Below, piece by piece: positions 1-6,154 of a stretch of DNA of 7,189 nt (the stretch's first letter is position 1; every line of letters starts with the position of its first letter). A model generated the notes under the pieces. It had not been told where the DNA came from and searched no databases. It worked only from the letters and a program-made list of their open reading frames with translations. The translations under genes and the position numbers were made by a program. Source of the DNA: CAWEHT01 sp963808455 (GTDB lineage Bacteria > Chloroflexota > Anaerolineae > CG2-30-64-16); contig CAWEHT010000199.1 of assembly GCA_963808455.1 (NCBI GenBank), forward strand, positions 1 through 7,189. Direction: 5' to 3'.

Positions 1-1045
1 ATCGCTCTTGGCGACGATGGCGTGCTGCAGGTCGGCGATCGCCTCCGGCAGGCGGTTCTCCTGGTAGAGGGCCGTGGCGCGCTCGAAGTAGATCACTTCC
101 TGGCCGACGATCTTGCCGTCTCCTGACGATGCGCCCGCGGTCGAGGCCGCCAGGGCCCTATCGTAGTAAGCCAGCGCCTGCTGGGTGTCGCCGTTGGCAA
201 AGAAGATCACGCCGAGCAACAGGGTCGTGGCGTTATCGACTTCGTTCTTGCCGCTGTCCACCACGACCTGGAAGTTATCCATGTTCACCGGCGTATGCAC
301 AAAGCTGGCGACGTCCTTGAGCGTAATATCCGGGACGGGTGAGCTGGCAGATGCCGCATTGGCCGCCGGCACCAGCAGCCCCAAGGCTGTCACCGGAGCG
401 CTGAGGGCAGGCAGGCGCAGCAACTCGACCTGTGGCCTCACGCCGGAATCGTCGTACCAGCCCCAAATCACGATAGCGGCCTTCAGGCGGGCGCCCGCAG
501 CGCGGGCCGAAGCGGCATCGACATAGACCTCGTGGGTCCGCTGCAAGGCCACCTTCCCGCCGGTGTCGCCGATCTCGCCCTTGAGTTGCTCGTAGATGTG
601 ATGGCCAAAATCGATCTGTACCGACCCCTCACGGTCAAAATCGCCCACGGCGATCAGGATGCTGTCCGGCGGGCGCGCCTGGTTATAGACCGTCCACCCA
701 CCCCAGGCCAGCCCGACTGCCAGCGTCGCGGCAAAGAGGCCACCCGCCCGCCGGCGCGACATGGTCGTCCGGCCTGATAGCGCCAGATACAATAGCCACC
801 CTCCGCCGCCAACCAGCATCACCACGATCACATAGGGCAGATAGCCGACGATCCGCGCCATGCCCTGGCCGAAGAGCAGGTTGACCAGGTCCAACGCGCC
901 CGCCAGGAACTGGAACGCGGCCAGGGCGATGCCGACGATGCCCAATATGGCAGCCACCTGGCTGCGGCGGTAGCGGGCGGCCTGATGCATGTCCGGCGCC
1001 TGGCGACCAATCAGAGGTGCGACCAGCTCGGCGGCCCCGGTCAGG
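1..1045 (-). CDS. Transmembrane, sensor-like and TPR portion of the kinase-like protein (3' end outside window)
   Basis: One clean open frame from about 1045 down to base 1, still open at the edge. Three hydrophobic segments are visible: VAAILGIVGIALAAFQFLA continuing to LLF (about 957-871), PYVIVVMLVGGGGWLLYLA (837-781) and GLFAATLAVGLAWGGWTVY (about 741-685). An odd number of segments after a cytoplasmic kinase domain would put the rest outside the membrane. Next comes an alpha/beta-looking region beginning ILIAVGDFDREG (660) and including AAIVIWGWYDDSG (about 480-442); I know this type of block from bacterial TPR proteins, but I cannot name the family with certainty. Two TPR-like helical pairs follow: FFANGDTQQALAYYDRAL (about 204-151) and YFERATALYQENRLPEAIADL (about 90-28). 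The region probably mediates protein or ligand binding outside the cell. The C-terminus is not in the window. Confidence 0.7.
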
Positions 1046-1166
1046 CTTCTCAGCCACCGGGGAGGAGTGGGGATGCGTCTCAGGGCCCAGTGTGATGGGC
1101 TCGCCGCGCACGGCCAGCCCAAACGCCCGCGCCAGGTCATCCGCGGTGCCGTCACACAGCGCCCGG

Positions 1167-1930
1167 AATCTTGGCCAACACGCGCAGAATGACGTCAGCA
1201 ACAGGCTGTGGGAGTGCGGGGTTATGCAGGCGCGGCGAGGGCACCGCCTCGGTCAGATGCTGCACGCGAAAACCTTGGGCGCCGTATCCCCGGCGAAGGG
1301 CGGACACCCGGCCACCAGCTCGTAGATGACCGCCCCCAGCGAATATTCATCGCTCGCGCCTCGAGGGCTTTGCCGCTCGCCTGCTCAGGCGAGAGGTACG
1401 CCGGCGCGCCCCCCACTGCGACGGGGTTGGCCAGGGAGCACGGTCCCAGGATGGCAGCCATGCCAAAATCGGTCAGCACCGGTTGGTTGTGCGCTGTAAA
1501 GAGGATATTGGCCGGCGACAGGGCACCGTGCACGATACCCTGCCGGTGCGCGGCGTCCAGGGCGCCGGCAAGGGACTCCAAGATGCGATCGACCTCGGCC
1601 AGCGGCATCTTCTCGTGGCGCGCCGTGTATTCCGCCAACCGATCGGCCAGCGTGCCGCCCTCCAGGTATTCGGTCACCACGAATGGCAGCCCATCCGCCA
1701 CGGCAAAGTCGAGGATCTGCACGATGTGTGGATCACGCAGCGCGGCGACGGCTTTGATCTGGCTGCGAAATCGCTGCTCGAAATCTGGACCGGCATCGGC
1801 CGGGGGATGGAGGAGCTTGATGAGCACGTGACGATCGAGCTGGGGATCAGCGCGCCTCGAAGACCTCAACAAGGCCACTGCTCTTCAATGAGCGCGTCAC
1901 CGCATATTTGCCGAGCATCCGTGCGGCCAT
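1167..1930 (-). CDS. N-terminal Ser/Thr-kinase-like domain (predicted pseudokinase)
   Basis: PknB-type (Hanks) fold, numbered from ATG 1930 after correcting the first shift. The glycine-loop region (residues 14-22, SLKSSGLVE) has a single Gly instead of GxGxxG. The beta3 Lys is present in VLIK (K38). The alphaC position that normally holds Glu in FRREA reads FRSQI (Q57, codon 1761-1759). The catalytic loop is HGALSPAN (134-141, bases 1530-1507) where active kinases have HRDLKPxN, so both the catalytic Asp and the loop Lys are missing while Asn is kept. DFG (154-156, bases 1470-1462) and the APAYLSPEQ activation-segment end are intact. The HGA segment lies inside a long uninterrupted frame (1848-1355), so it is not a frameshift artefact. 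Likely role: a non-catalytic regulatory or scaffolding domain facing the cytoplasm. The C-lobe is spread over three frames. Function is inferred; no substrate can be named. Confidence 0.7.
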
Positions 1931-1938
1931 GCCAGGCG

Positions 1939-1944
1939 TCCTTT
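1939..1944 (-). promoter_or_regulatory. Ribosome binding site of the kinase-like gene
   Basis: AAAGGA on the minus strand, 8 nt before ATG 1930. It fixes the start there rather than at the internal ATGs at 1918 or 1878. The 1878 ATG lies in the frame after the first shift and has no comparable site that I see. Confidence 0.5.
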
Positions 1945-2005
1945 CCTAGGTCATGCGGGCAAACGCCATTCAGGTGCACTCATCGCTACGACAGAGTCTG
2001 AGCCC

Positions 2006-3119
2006 TCACGCTCCGCCATCCTCCACCCCCACCTGCTGCTTCAACCACGCCTCGATGAATGGGTCGATCTCGCCATCCAGGACGGCAGCCGTGTTGCCGG
2101 TCTCGACCTCAGTGCGCAGATCCTTTACCATCTGATAAGGTTGCAATACGTACGAACGGATCTGGTTGCCCCATCCGGCTTCTACATGCTTGCCCTTGAG
2201 ACGGGCTTGTTCCTCCTCCAACCTGGATAACTCAAGGTCATATAATTTGCCGCGCAACACATGCATCGCCGACTCGCGGTTCTGTAATTGGCTGCGCTCA
2301 TTCTGGCAGGTCACCACGATGCCCGTTGGGATGTGAGTCAACCGCACGGCAGTCGAGTTCTTCTGCATGTGTTGGCCACCTGCGCTGCCGGCCCGGTAGA
2401 CGTCCATCTTCACATCGCTTGGATTTATGTCAACCTCGATGTCATCGTCCAGCAGAGGCAGCACTTCGACCAAGGCAAAGGAGGTGTGGCGGCGCGCGGC
2501 CGAATCGAAGGGGCTGATGCGCACGAGCCGGTGCACGCCGCGCTCGGCGCGCAAGTAGCCATAGGCCCAGGGCCCGCGCGCCTCCAGGGTGACGGTCTTG
2601 ATGCCGGCCTCTTCGCCCTCCAGCTGGTTCGTGATCTCGGTGTCGTAACCGTGCCGTTCCGCCCAACGCAAGAACATGCGCAGCAGCATCGAGGCCCAAT
2701 CCTGGGCCTCTGTCCCGCCGGCCCCCGCGTGAATCGAGAGGATGGCATCGTTGCGATCGTACTTTCCGCTGAAGGCCAGCTGAAACGCCAGCCGCTCGAA
2801 GCGCTGGCGCAGCCTGGCGGCCTCTGTCTCCACTTCGGCCATGATGCTCTCATCGCCGTCATCCGCCGCCATTTCAAGCAGCGAAAGCGCGTCGGCCACG
2901 TCCTCCGCGAGCTTGTCCCAGGTGCTCACCTGGTCGCGCAAGCCGCTCAGGTCACGCATCACGGCTTTGGCCGCCTGCGGATCGTTCCAGATGGCCGGAT
3001 CGGCGGAACGCTCTTCCAGCCTGTCTGCCTGCTGGCGCTTGTTGTCCAGGTCAAAGACGCCTCCCCATGGCGCCGACTTCCTCTCGCAACTGTGCCAGTT
3101 GCTCACGGATCGCGTCCAT
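2006..3119 (-). CDS. prfB: Peptide chain release factor 2, with programmed +1 frameshift
   Basis: RF2 recognises UGA and UAA in the ribosomal A site and triggers peptidyl-tRNA hydrolysis. Translation starts at ATG 3119-3117 (MDAIREQLAQLREEVGAMGRRL, typical RF2 N-terminal helix), meets TGA at 3053-3051, and must shift +1 to continue from GAC 3052-3050 as DLDNKRQQADRLEER. The product is then 370 aa (22 + 348), close to the 365 aa of E. coli RF2. Key motifs: the stop-codon-reading tripeptide SPF at residues 202-204 in LVRISPFDSAARRHTSF, and the catalytic GGQ at 247-249 in AGSAGGQHMQKNSTAVRLTHIP. GTEAQDWASM and WGNQIRSYVL are also diagnostic. The minus-strand frame is open back to 3139, but that upstream part is untranslated leader, so a caller would misplace the start. 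It lies 20 nt after ftsY. GAGGAG at 3137-3132 (12-nt spacer) is a plausible, rather distant ribosome site. Expression is probably autoregulated by RF2 level through the frameshift. Confidence 0.95.
3051..3066 (-). promoter_or_regulatory. prfB: prfB programmed +1 ribosomal frameshift site
   Basis: The minus strand reads GGGGAGG CGT CTT TGA C. An anti-SD-complementary GGGGAGG (3066-3060) sits exactly 3 nt (CGT) before the slippery Leu codon CTT (3056-3054) and the in-frame stop TGA (3053-3051), followed by C. This matches the E. coli layout AGGGGG-UAU-CUU-UGA-C in spacing, slippery codon, stop and 3' base. Known mechanism: low RF2 leaves the UGA unread, the P-site tRNA-Leu slips from CUU to UUU, and decoding resumes at GAC, giving a negative feedback loop. 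It also implies that UGA is a genuine stop in this organism. Confidence 0.95.
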
Positions 3120-3131
3120 GATTTGCTTAGA

Positions 3132-3137
3132 CTCCTC
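3132..3137 (-). promoter_or_regulatory. prfB: Probable ribosome binding site of prfB
   Basis: GAGGAG on the minus strand, in the short ftsY-prfB spacer directly after the ftsY stop (3142-3140). The spacer to ATG 3119 is 12 nt, longer than ideal, but no better site exists for this start. The start itself is set by the RF2 N-terminal sequence and the frameshift site. Confidence 0.5.
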
Positions 3138-3139
3138 AC

Positions 3140-4087
3140 TCAACTCAGGATCCCGTGAACGAATGCGACGGGATCAAATTCGGCAAAGTCGTCAGGCTTC
3201 TCGCCCATGCCTACGAAACGCACCGGCAGGCCCAGAGCCTCCTGGATCGCAAAAACAATCCCGCCTTTGGCCGTGCTATCGAGCTTGGTCAGGACGATGC
3301 CAGTTATCTTGACAGCCTCTTTGAAGTGGGTGGCCTGGCTGATCGCGTTCTGGCCGGTAGTCGCGTCGAGCACAAGCAGCGTCTCGTGCGGGGCGTCGTG
3401 CACCTGGCGTGCACAGATGCTGTAAACCTTTTCAAGCTCCTTCATCAGGTTGAACTTGGTGTGCAGGCGACCCGCCGTGTCGATGATCAGCAGATCGGCA
3501 TGGCGGCTCTCCTGGCTGGCGCGGATGGCATCGAACACGACCGCGCCCGGATCCGCGCCTGGCCCCTGCGCGATCACCCCAACACCGACGCGCTCGCCCC
3601 AAATTGCAAGCTGATCGATGGCCGCCGCCCGGAACGTGTCCACGGCGGCCAGCACGATATGCCGGCCCCGGCGTTGGTAGTACTGCGCCAGCTTGGCGAT
3701 GCTCGTCGTCTTTCCCGACCCATTGACGCCCACGATGAGCACCACCGTCAGCAGCCTGGGTTCATCGATCGTGATCGGCGCAGGGCAGGCCAGTAATTGT
3801 AGTAGCTCTTGCCTGAGGACCGCTTTGGCATCCATCACGCGCTTGACATTCTCGCGCCTGACCCGCTCGCGGACACGCTCGACGACACCCATTGCCGTAT
3901 TTATGCCCACGTCGGCCTGGACGAGCAGTTCCTCTAGCTCCTCCCAGGTCGCGTCGGTGATCTCGTTTGCCTGAAAGAGCGCGCCGATCCGGCCGAAAAA
4001 ACCCTGGCGTGTCTTGGTCAAGCTGGCCTGGATCTTGGCCTGATCCTCGGCTTTCTCTTCTGGAGCCTTGCGAAACACGTTGAACAC
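3140..4087 (-). CDS. ftsY: Signal recognition particle receptor FtsY
   Basis: SRP-family GTPase that docks SRP-ribosome complexes at the membrane and passes nascent membrane proteins to SecYEG. 315 aa, no gaps. The N domain (about 20-100) contains TDATWEELEELLVQADVG. The G domain has the P-loop GVNGSGKT (120-127), the SRP-specific DTFRAAA (150-156), DTAGR (203-207), TKLD (267-270) and GMGEKPDDF (293-301). The long acidic A domain of E. coli FtsY is absent; the short N-terminus MFNVFRKAPEEK with a following basic helix may serve as membrane-binding segment, as in other A-less FtsY proteins. The start is GTG 4087-4085, chosen because GGGAG (4098-4094) lies 6 nt upstream and the preserved reading begins right there. 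It is first gene of the ftsY-prfB-kinase-like cluster, with its own promoter about 40 nt upstream. It is divergent from rnc. Confidence 0.95.
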   Translation of the reverse strand: MFNVFRKAPEEKAEDQAKIQASLTKTRQGFFGRIGALFQANEITDATWEELEELLVQADVGINTAMGVVERVRERVRRENVKRVMDAKAVLRQELLQLLACPAPITIDEPRLLTVVLIVGVNGSGKTTSIAKLAQYYQRRGRHIVLAAVDTFRAAAIDQLAIWGERVGVGVIAQGPGADPGAVVFDAIRASQESRHADLLIIDTAGRLHTKFNLMKELEKVYSICARQVHDAPHETLLVLDATTGQNAISQATHFKEAVKITGIVLTKLDSTAKGGIVFAIQEALGLPVRFVGMGEKPDDFAEFDPVAFVHGILS

Positions 4088-4093
4088 AGCATT

Positions 4094-4098
4094 CTCCC
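4094..4098 (-). promoter_or_regulatory. ftsY: ftsY ribosome binding site (supports GTG start)
   Basis: GGGAG on the minus strand with spacer AATGCT (6 nt) before GTG 4087. The overlapping ATG inside the spacer is out of frame, so GTG is the start. Confidence 0.7.
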
Positions 4099-4122
4099 GG
4101 CGTTTGAGCGCGTACGATCTCG

Positions 4123-4151
4123 ATTATACACGACGGGAATACTGGGAACAA
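4123..4151 (-). promoter_or_regulatory. Sigma70-type promoter for ftsY (and probably prfB and the kinase-like gene)
   Basis: The minus strand has a perfect -10 TATAAT (4128-4123) and a partial -35 TTGTTC (4151-4146), with an exact 17-bp spacer. The predicted start near 4116 gives a leader of about 30 nt before GTG 4087. There is no obvious promoter in the 20-nt ftsY-prfB gap, so this promoter probably drives the cluster. The -35 matches only TTG of TTGACA. Confidence 0.6.
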
Positions 4152-4155
4152 TTCC
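4136..4155. repeat. Short inverted repeat between divergent ftsY and rnc promoters
   Basis: GGAAT (4136-4140) and ATTCC (4151-4155) form 5-bp arms separated by 10 bp, one helical turn apart centre to centre plus a few bases. It spans the ftsY -35 and the rnc -35 positions, so a bound dimer could affect both. Five-base arms occur by chance easily; a regulatory role is speculation. Confidence 0.2.
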
Positions 4156-4162
4156 GGGGATG

Positions 4163-4171
4163 TGCTATACT
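4163..4171 (+). promoter_or_regulatory. rnc: Extended -10 promoter for rnc
   Basis: TGC TATACT: an extended -10 (TGn) plus five of six bases of TATAAT. It ends 28 nt before the rnc ATG, which would give a leader of about 20 nt. The -35 position (4143-4148, TGGGAA) is poor, as is common with extended -10 promoters. It faces away from the ftsY promoter, and the two -35 regions overlap. Confidence 0.5.
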
Positions 4172-4189
4172 ACCTGGCGGGACCAATCT

Positions 4190-4193
4190 GGAG
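4190..4193 (+). promoter_or_regulatory. rnc: rnc ribosome binding site
   Basis: GGAG followed by AAGTGC (6 nt) and ATG 4200. This selects ATG 4200 over the ATG at 4068 in the same open frame, which would overlap the ftsY start and both promoters. Confidence 0.7.
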
Positions 4194-4199
4194 AAGTGC

Positions 4200-4926
4200 A
4201 TGGCCGATTATGCGGACGCTCTCGCACAGTATGCGGAACGCGCAGGGCTTACATTTTACGATTCGTTGCTGCTGCGCACGGCACTGACCCATCGTTCGTT
4301 CCTCAACGAGCACCCAGACTTCATGTGGGAAGACAACGAGCGCCTCGAGTACCTGGGCGATGCTGTACTCGATTTCATGCTGGCCGAGTACCTCTTCTTG
4401 CATTTCCCGGCAGCTTCGGAAGGGGATCTGACCGCCCTGCGCGCGGCGCTGGTGCGGCGTGAGGCTCTGGCCCGTTTTGCGCAGGCTTTGAGCCTCGGCG
4501 ATGCTTTGCTGATGGGGCATGGTGAGTCGGAGACCGGCGGGCGCGAGCGCCCGGCGACCCTCTGCCGCGGCCTTCGAAGCCCTGGTGGGCGCGGTGTACC
4601 TGGACCAGGGGCTGGCCGGCGCCAGCCAGTTCGTCTTGCCCCTCATGGAGCGGGAACTGGCCTCAGCGCGGATCGAGGCCGCCGACAAAGACCCCAAAAG
4701 CCGCCTTCAGGAGCGAGCCCAGGGCCTGATGGGAATGACCCCGCGGTATCGGACGGTGAAAGCTGACGGGCCCGATCACGCCAAGGTGTTTACCGTGCAG
4801 GTATTCATCGGCGAGCGCGTCTGCGGCGAAGGTGAAGGCCCAAACAAGCAGCTTGCGGCGCAACGGGCAGCTGCCGACGCTTTGCTGCGGCAGGATGAAT
4901 GGCCGCGGCCGCAAGTACCAGACTGA
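4200..4926 (+). CDS. rnc: Ribonuclease III, interrupted by a single-base frameshift near 4563
   Basis: RNase III cleaves double-stranded RNA in rRNA and mRNA processing. Start ATG 4200 (MADYADALAQYAERAGL). The signature NERLEYLGDAVLDF is at residues 46-59, with catalytic E50 and D54 (E. coli E41 and D45). The frame is correct to RERPATL (about 4562), then the family sequence AAAFEALVGAVYLDQG continues in the +1 frame from GCC 4564-4566. Dropping one base in CTCTGCC restores 241 aa, near the usual length. The C-terminal dsRNA-binding domain is complete in the second frame: DPKSRLQERAQGL, TPRYRTV, GPDHAKVFTVQVF, GEGPNKQLAAQRAAADALL. There is no stop or slippery signal at the break, so programmed shifting is unlikely; an assembly indel or a recent mutation is likelier. 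The position matching E. coli metal ligand D114 is Ala (GCG); E117 is kept (E126). Divergent from ftsY, and monocistronic by spacing. Confidence 0.85.
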
Positions 4927-4968
4927 CGGACGTCACCCGAAGTTCCTATATCTAGCTCCGCCGTGTGA

Positions 4969-4977
4969 TGGTATAAT
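4969..4977 (+). promoter_or_regulatory. Extended -10 promoter for the receiver-histidine kinase gene
   Basis: TGG TATAAT: a consensus -10 with the TGn extension, 43 nt after the rnc stop. It ends 63 nt before ATG 5041, giving a leader of about 55 nt. No TTGACA-like -35 is visible 16-18 bp upstream. It suggests the downstream gene is transcribed independently of rnc. Confidence 0.6.
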
Positions 4978-5040
4978 GCTTGCGTTGTCGTTTGGGCTTC
5001 TCGCACTGCCCAGCAGAATCGCGTAAAGGGCGTTCCGCAC

Positions 5041-6150
5041 ATGGCTCCCTTGCTAATGGTCATCGACGACAACCCGGAGATCACAGAGATCTTGTCGCTG
5101 CTGTTCCGCAGCCGAGGCTACTGCGTCATGGCCGCACAGAGCGGTGAAGAAGCCTTGCGCACCATGGAACAGCGCCGGCCGGATCTGATCCTGTGTGACG
5201 TTATGATGCCAGGCATGTCCGGGTTCGATGTGTTCCGCCAGGTACGAGCCAATCCGCGCTGGCAGGCTCTGCCGTTCGTCTTCGTCACTGCCCTTAGTGA
5301 CTCGCCGACACGCCTTTCAAGCACCGAGCTGGGGGTTGAGGCTTATATCACCAAGCCCTTCAGCAACCAGGAGTTGCTCTCGGTAGTTGCCGGCCTCCTA
5401 CGCCGCGCCAAAGAACTGCAAGTGCATACGGCCTCCGAGATGGACTCCTTCAAATCGCAGCTCCTATTCATGATCACGCACGAGTTGAACACACCACTCT
5501 CCGTGATCCGCATGCTCACCGACAGCATGCGCAGCGGCTTCAACAAGCTAACACGAGCGCAGATTTCTGGTTATCTCGATCTGCTGGCATCAAGCACAGA
5601 CGAGCTGTCAGCGATCGTCGAGTCGATGCTGCTGGCGCTGCAGATCGACAGCGGGCGGGCCCAGGAACTGTTCGCCAGCTGGGCCGGGCCGCACCCGCTT
5701 CGCGTCGTCCTGGACCCCGTCTTGATCCAGGCATCGGGCAGAGCGCGGGAACGCAACGTGACTTTGCGGGCCGAGGGCTTGGACGATGGGCTGTGGGTAA
5801 AGTGCCACGAGCAGCAGCTCTATCAGGTGTTCGATCGCATCCTGGATAACGCCATCCGCTTCTCACCCAAGGGCGAGACGGTAACCGTGCGCATGATACG
5901 CAACGCCGAGCGGGCCGGGGTGGAATTCTGCGATCATGGACCCGGCATGTCGCCGGAAGAGGCCGCGGCAGCTTTCGATCGGCTGCACCAGATCAACCGC
6001 GCCGAGCAGGAGCAGCAAGGCGTCGGGCTAAGTCTGAACCTGGCTTCCTCGCTGGTCAGCATCCACGGAGGGACGATCTCCGTCGATAGCGTCCCGGGCC
6101 AGGGCAGTTGTTTTACGGTGTGGCTGCCCGTGATTGATGCGCCAGTTTGA
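5041..6150 (+). CDS. Soluble hybrid signalling protein: N-terminal receiver domain fused to histidine kinase
   Basis: 369 aa, no membrane segments, so cytoplasmic. The receiver domain is about residues 4-122: acidic pair D9/D10 in VIDDN, phosphoacceptor D53 in LILCDVMMPGMSG, T83 in FVTAL, K105 in TKPF. The HisKA domain is about 135-205 with H147 in THELNTPLSVI. The HATPase_c domain is about 218-365: N box RILDNAIRFSP (N270), G1 CDHGPGM (297-303), FDRLHQI, G2 GVGLSLNLASSL, then a terminal GTISVDSVPGQGSCFTVWLP. All residues needed for phosphotransfer and ATP binding seem present. The REC-first order fits a kinase whose activity is controlled by phosphorylation of its receiver, or a phosphorelay intermediate; the sensor and output regulator are not in this window. 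Start ATG 5041 has only a weak AAAGGG (5025-5030, 10-nt spacer); ATG 5056 is possible but would clip the first beta strand. Its stop is 4 nt from that of the convergent glycosyltransferase gene. Confidence 0.92.
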   Translation: MAPLLMVIDDNPEITEILSLLFRSRGYCVMAAQSGEEALRTMEQRRPDLILCDVMMPGMSGFDVFRQVRANPRWQALPFVFVTALSDSPTRLSSTELGVEAYITKPFSNQELLSVVAGLLRRAKELQVHTASEMDSFKSQLLFMITHELNTPLSVIRMLTDSMRSGFNKLTRAQISGYLDLLASSTDELSAIVESMLLALQIDSGRAQELFASWAGPHPLRVVLDPVLIQASGRARERNVTLRAEGLDDGLWVKCHEQQLYQVFDRILDNAIRFSPKGETVTVRMIRNAERAGVEFCDHGPGMSPEEAAAAFDRLHQINRAEQEQQGVGLSLNLASSLVSIHGGTISVDSVPGQGSCFTVWLPVIDAPV

Positions 6151-6154
6151 CCTG

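Larger units (their letters stand above)
1..1930 (-). pseudogene. Kinase-like / transmembrane / TPR protein, 3'-partial, with five frame breaks
   Basis: A single ancestral gene seems to start at ATG 1930-1928 and run off the left edge. The start is supported by AAAGGA at 1944-1939 (8-nt spacer) and an in-frame TAG five codons upstream. Order of parts: kinase-like domain (about 1930-1150), short linker, three membrane segments (about 960-685), an extracytoplasmic domain, then TPR repeats. The frame must change at five places: near 1849 (+1, at CGC TGA T), 1354 (-1), 1262 (-1), between 1166 and 1158 (+1, GGG run) and about 1040-1060 (+1, G run). With these corrections the text reads as canonical kinase sequence, for example VFEARDPQLDR, EARSDEYSLGAVIYELVAG and ADVILRVLAKIP. 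No substitution stops were seen inside the segments. This fits either recent decay or sequencing/assembly indels; I cannot decide. It lies 75 nt after prfB on the same strand, so it is probably cotranscribed with it. Confidence 0.75.

Noticed and set aside
683..1201. Minus-strand open frame of 172 codons as a separate gene
   Set aside because: Only its first part (down to about 1045) continues the kinase-like gene after a frameshift; the rest is out of frame with the clear transmembrane region.
1208..1831. Plus-strand open frame of 207 codons
   Set aside because: Antisense to the kinase-like domain, low-complexity Arg/Ser/Ala composition, no start signal.
1844..1853. CGC TGA T in the kinase-like gene as a second programmed +1 site
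   Set aside because: It resembles the prfB layout (in-frame TGA, +1 restores the family sequence), but CGC is not slippery and there is no SD-like stimulator upstream; four more shifts in the same gene argue for indels.
2288..3121. Long plus-strand open frame (277 codons) opposite prfB
   Set aside because: It lies wholly antisense to a certain RF2 gene, shows no recognisable domain, and is the usual shadow of a GC-rich coding strand.
4924..4935. Inverted repeat TGACG-GA-CGTCA over the rnc stop, considered as a terminator
   Set aside because: Five-base arms with a 2-nt loop and no T-run; too weak for an intrinsic terminator and easily due to chance.
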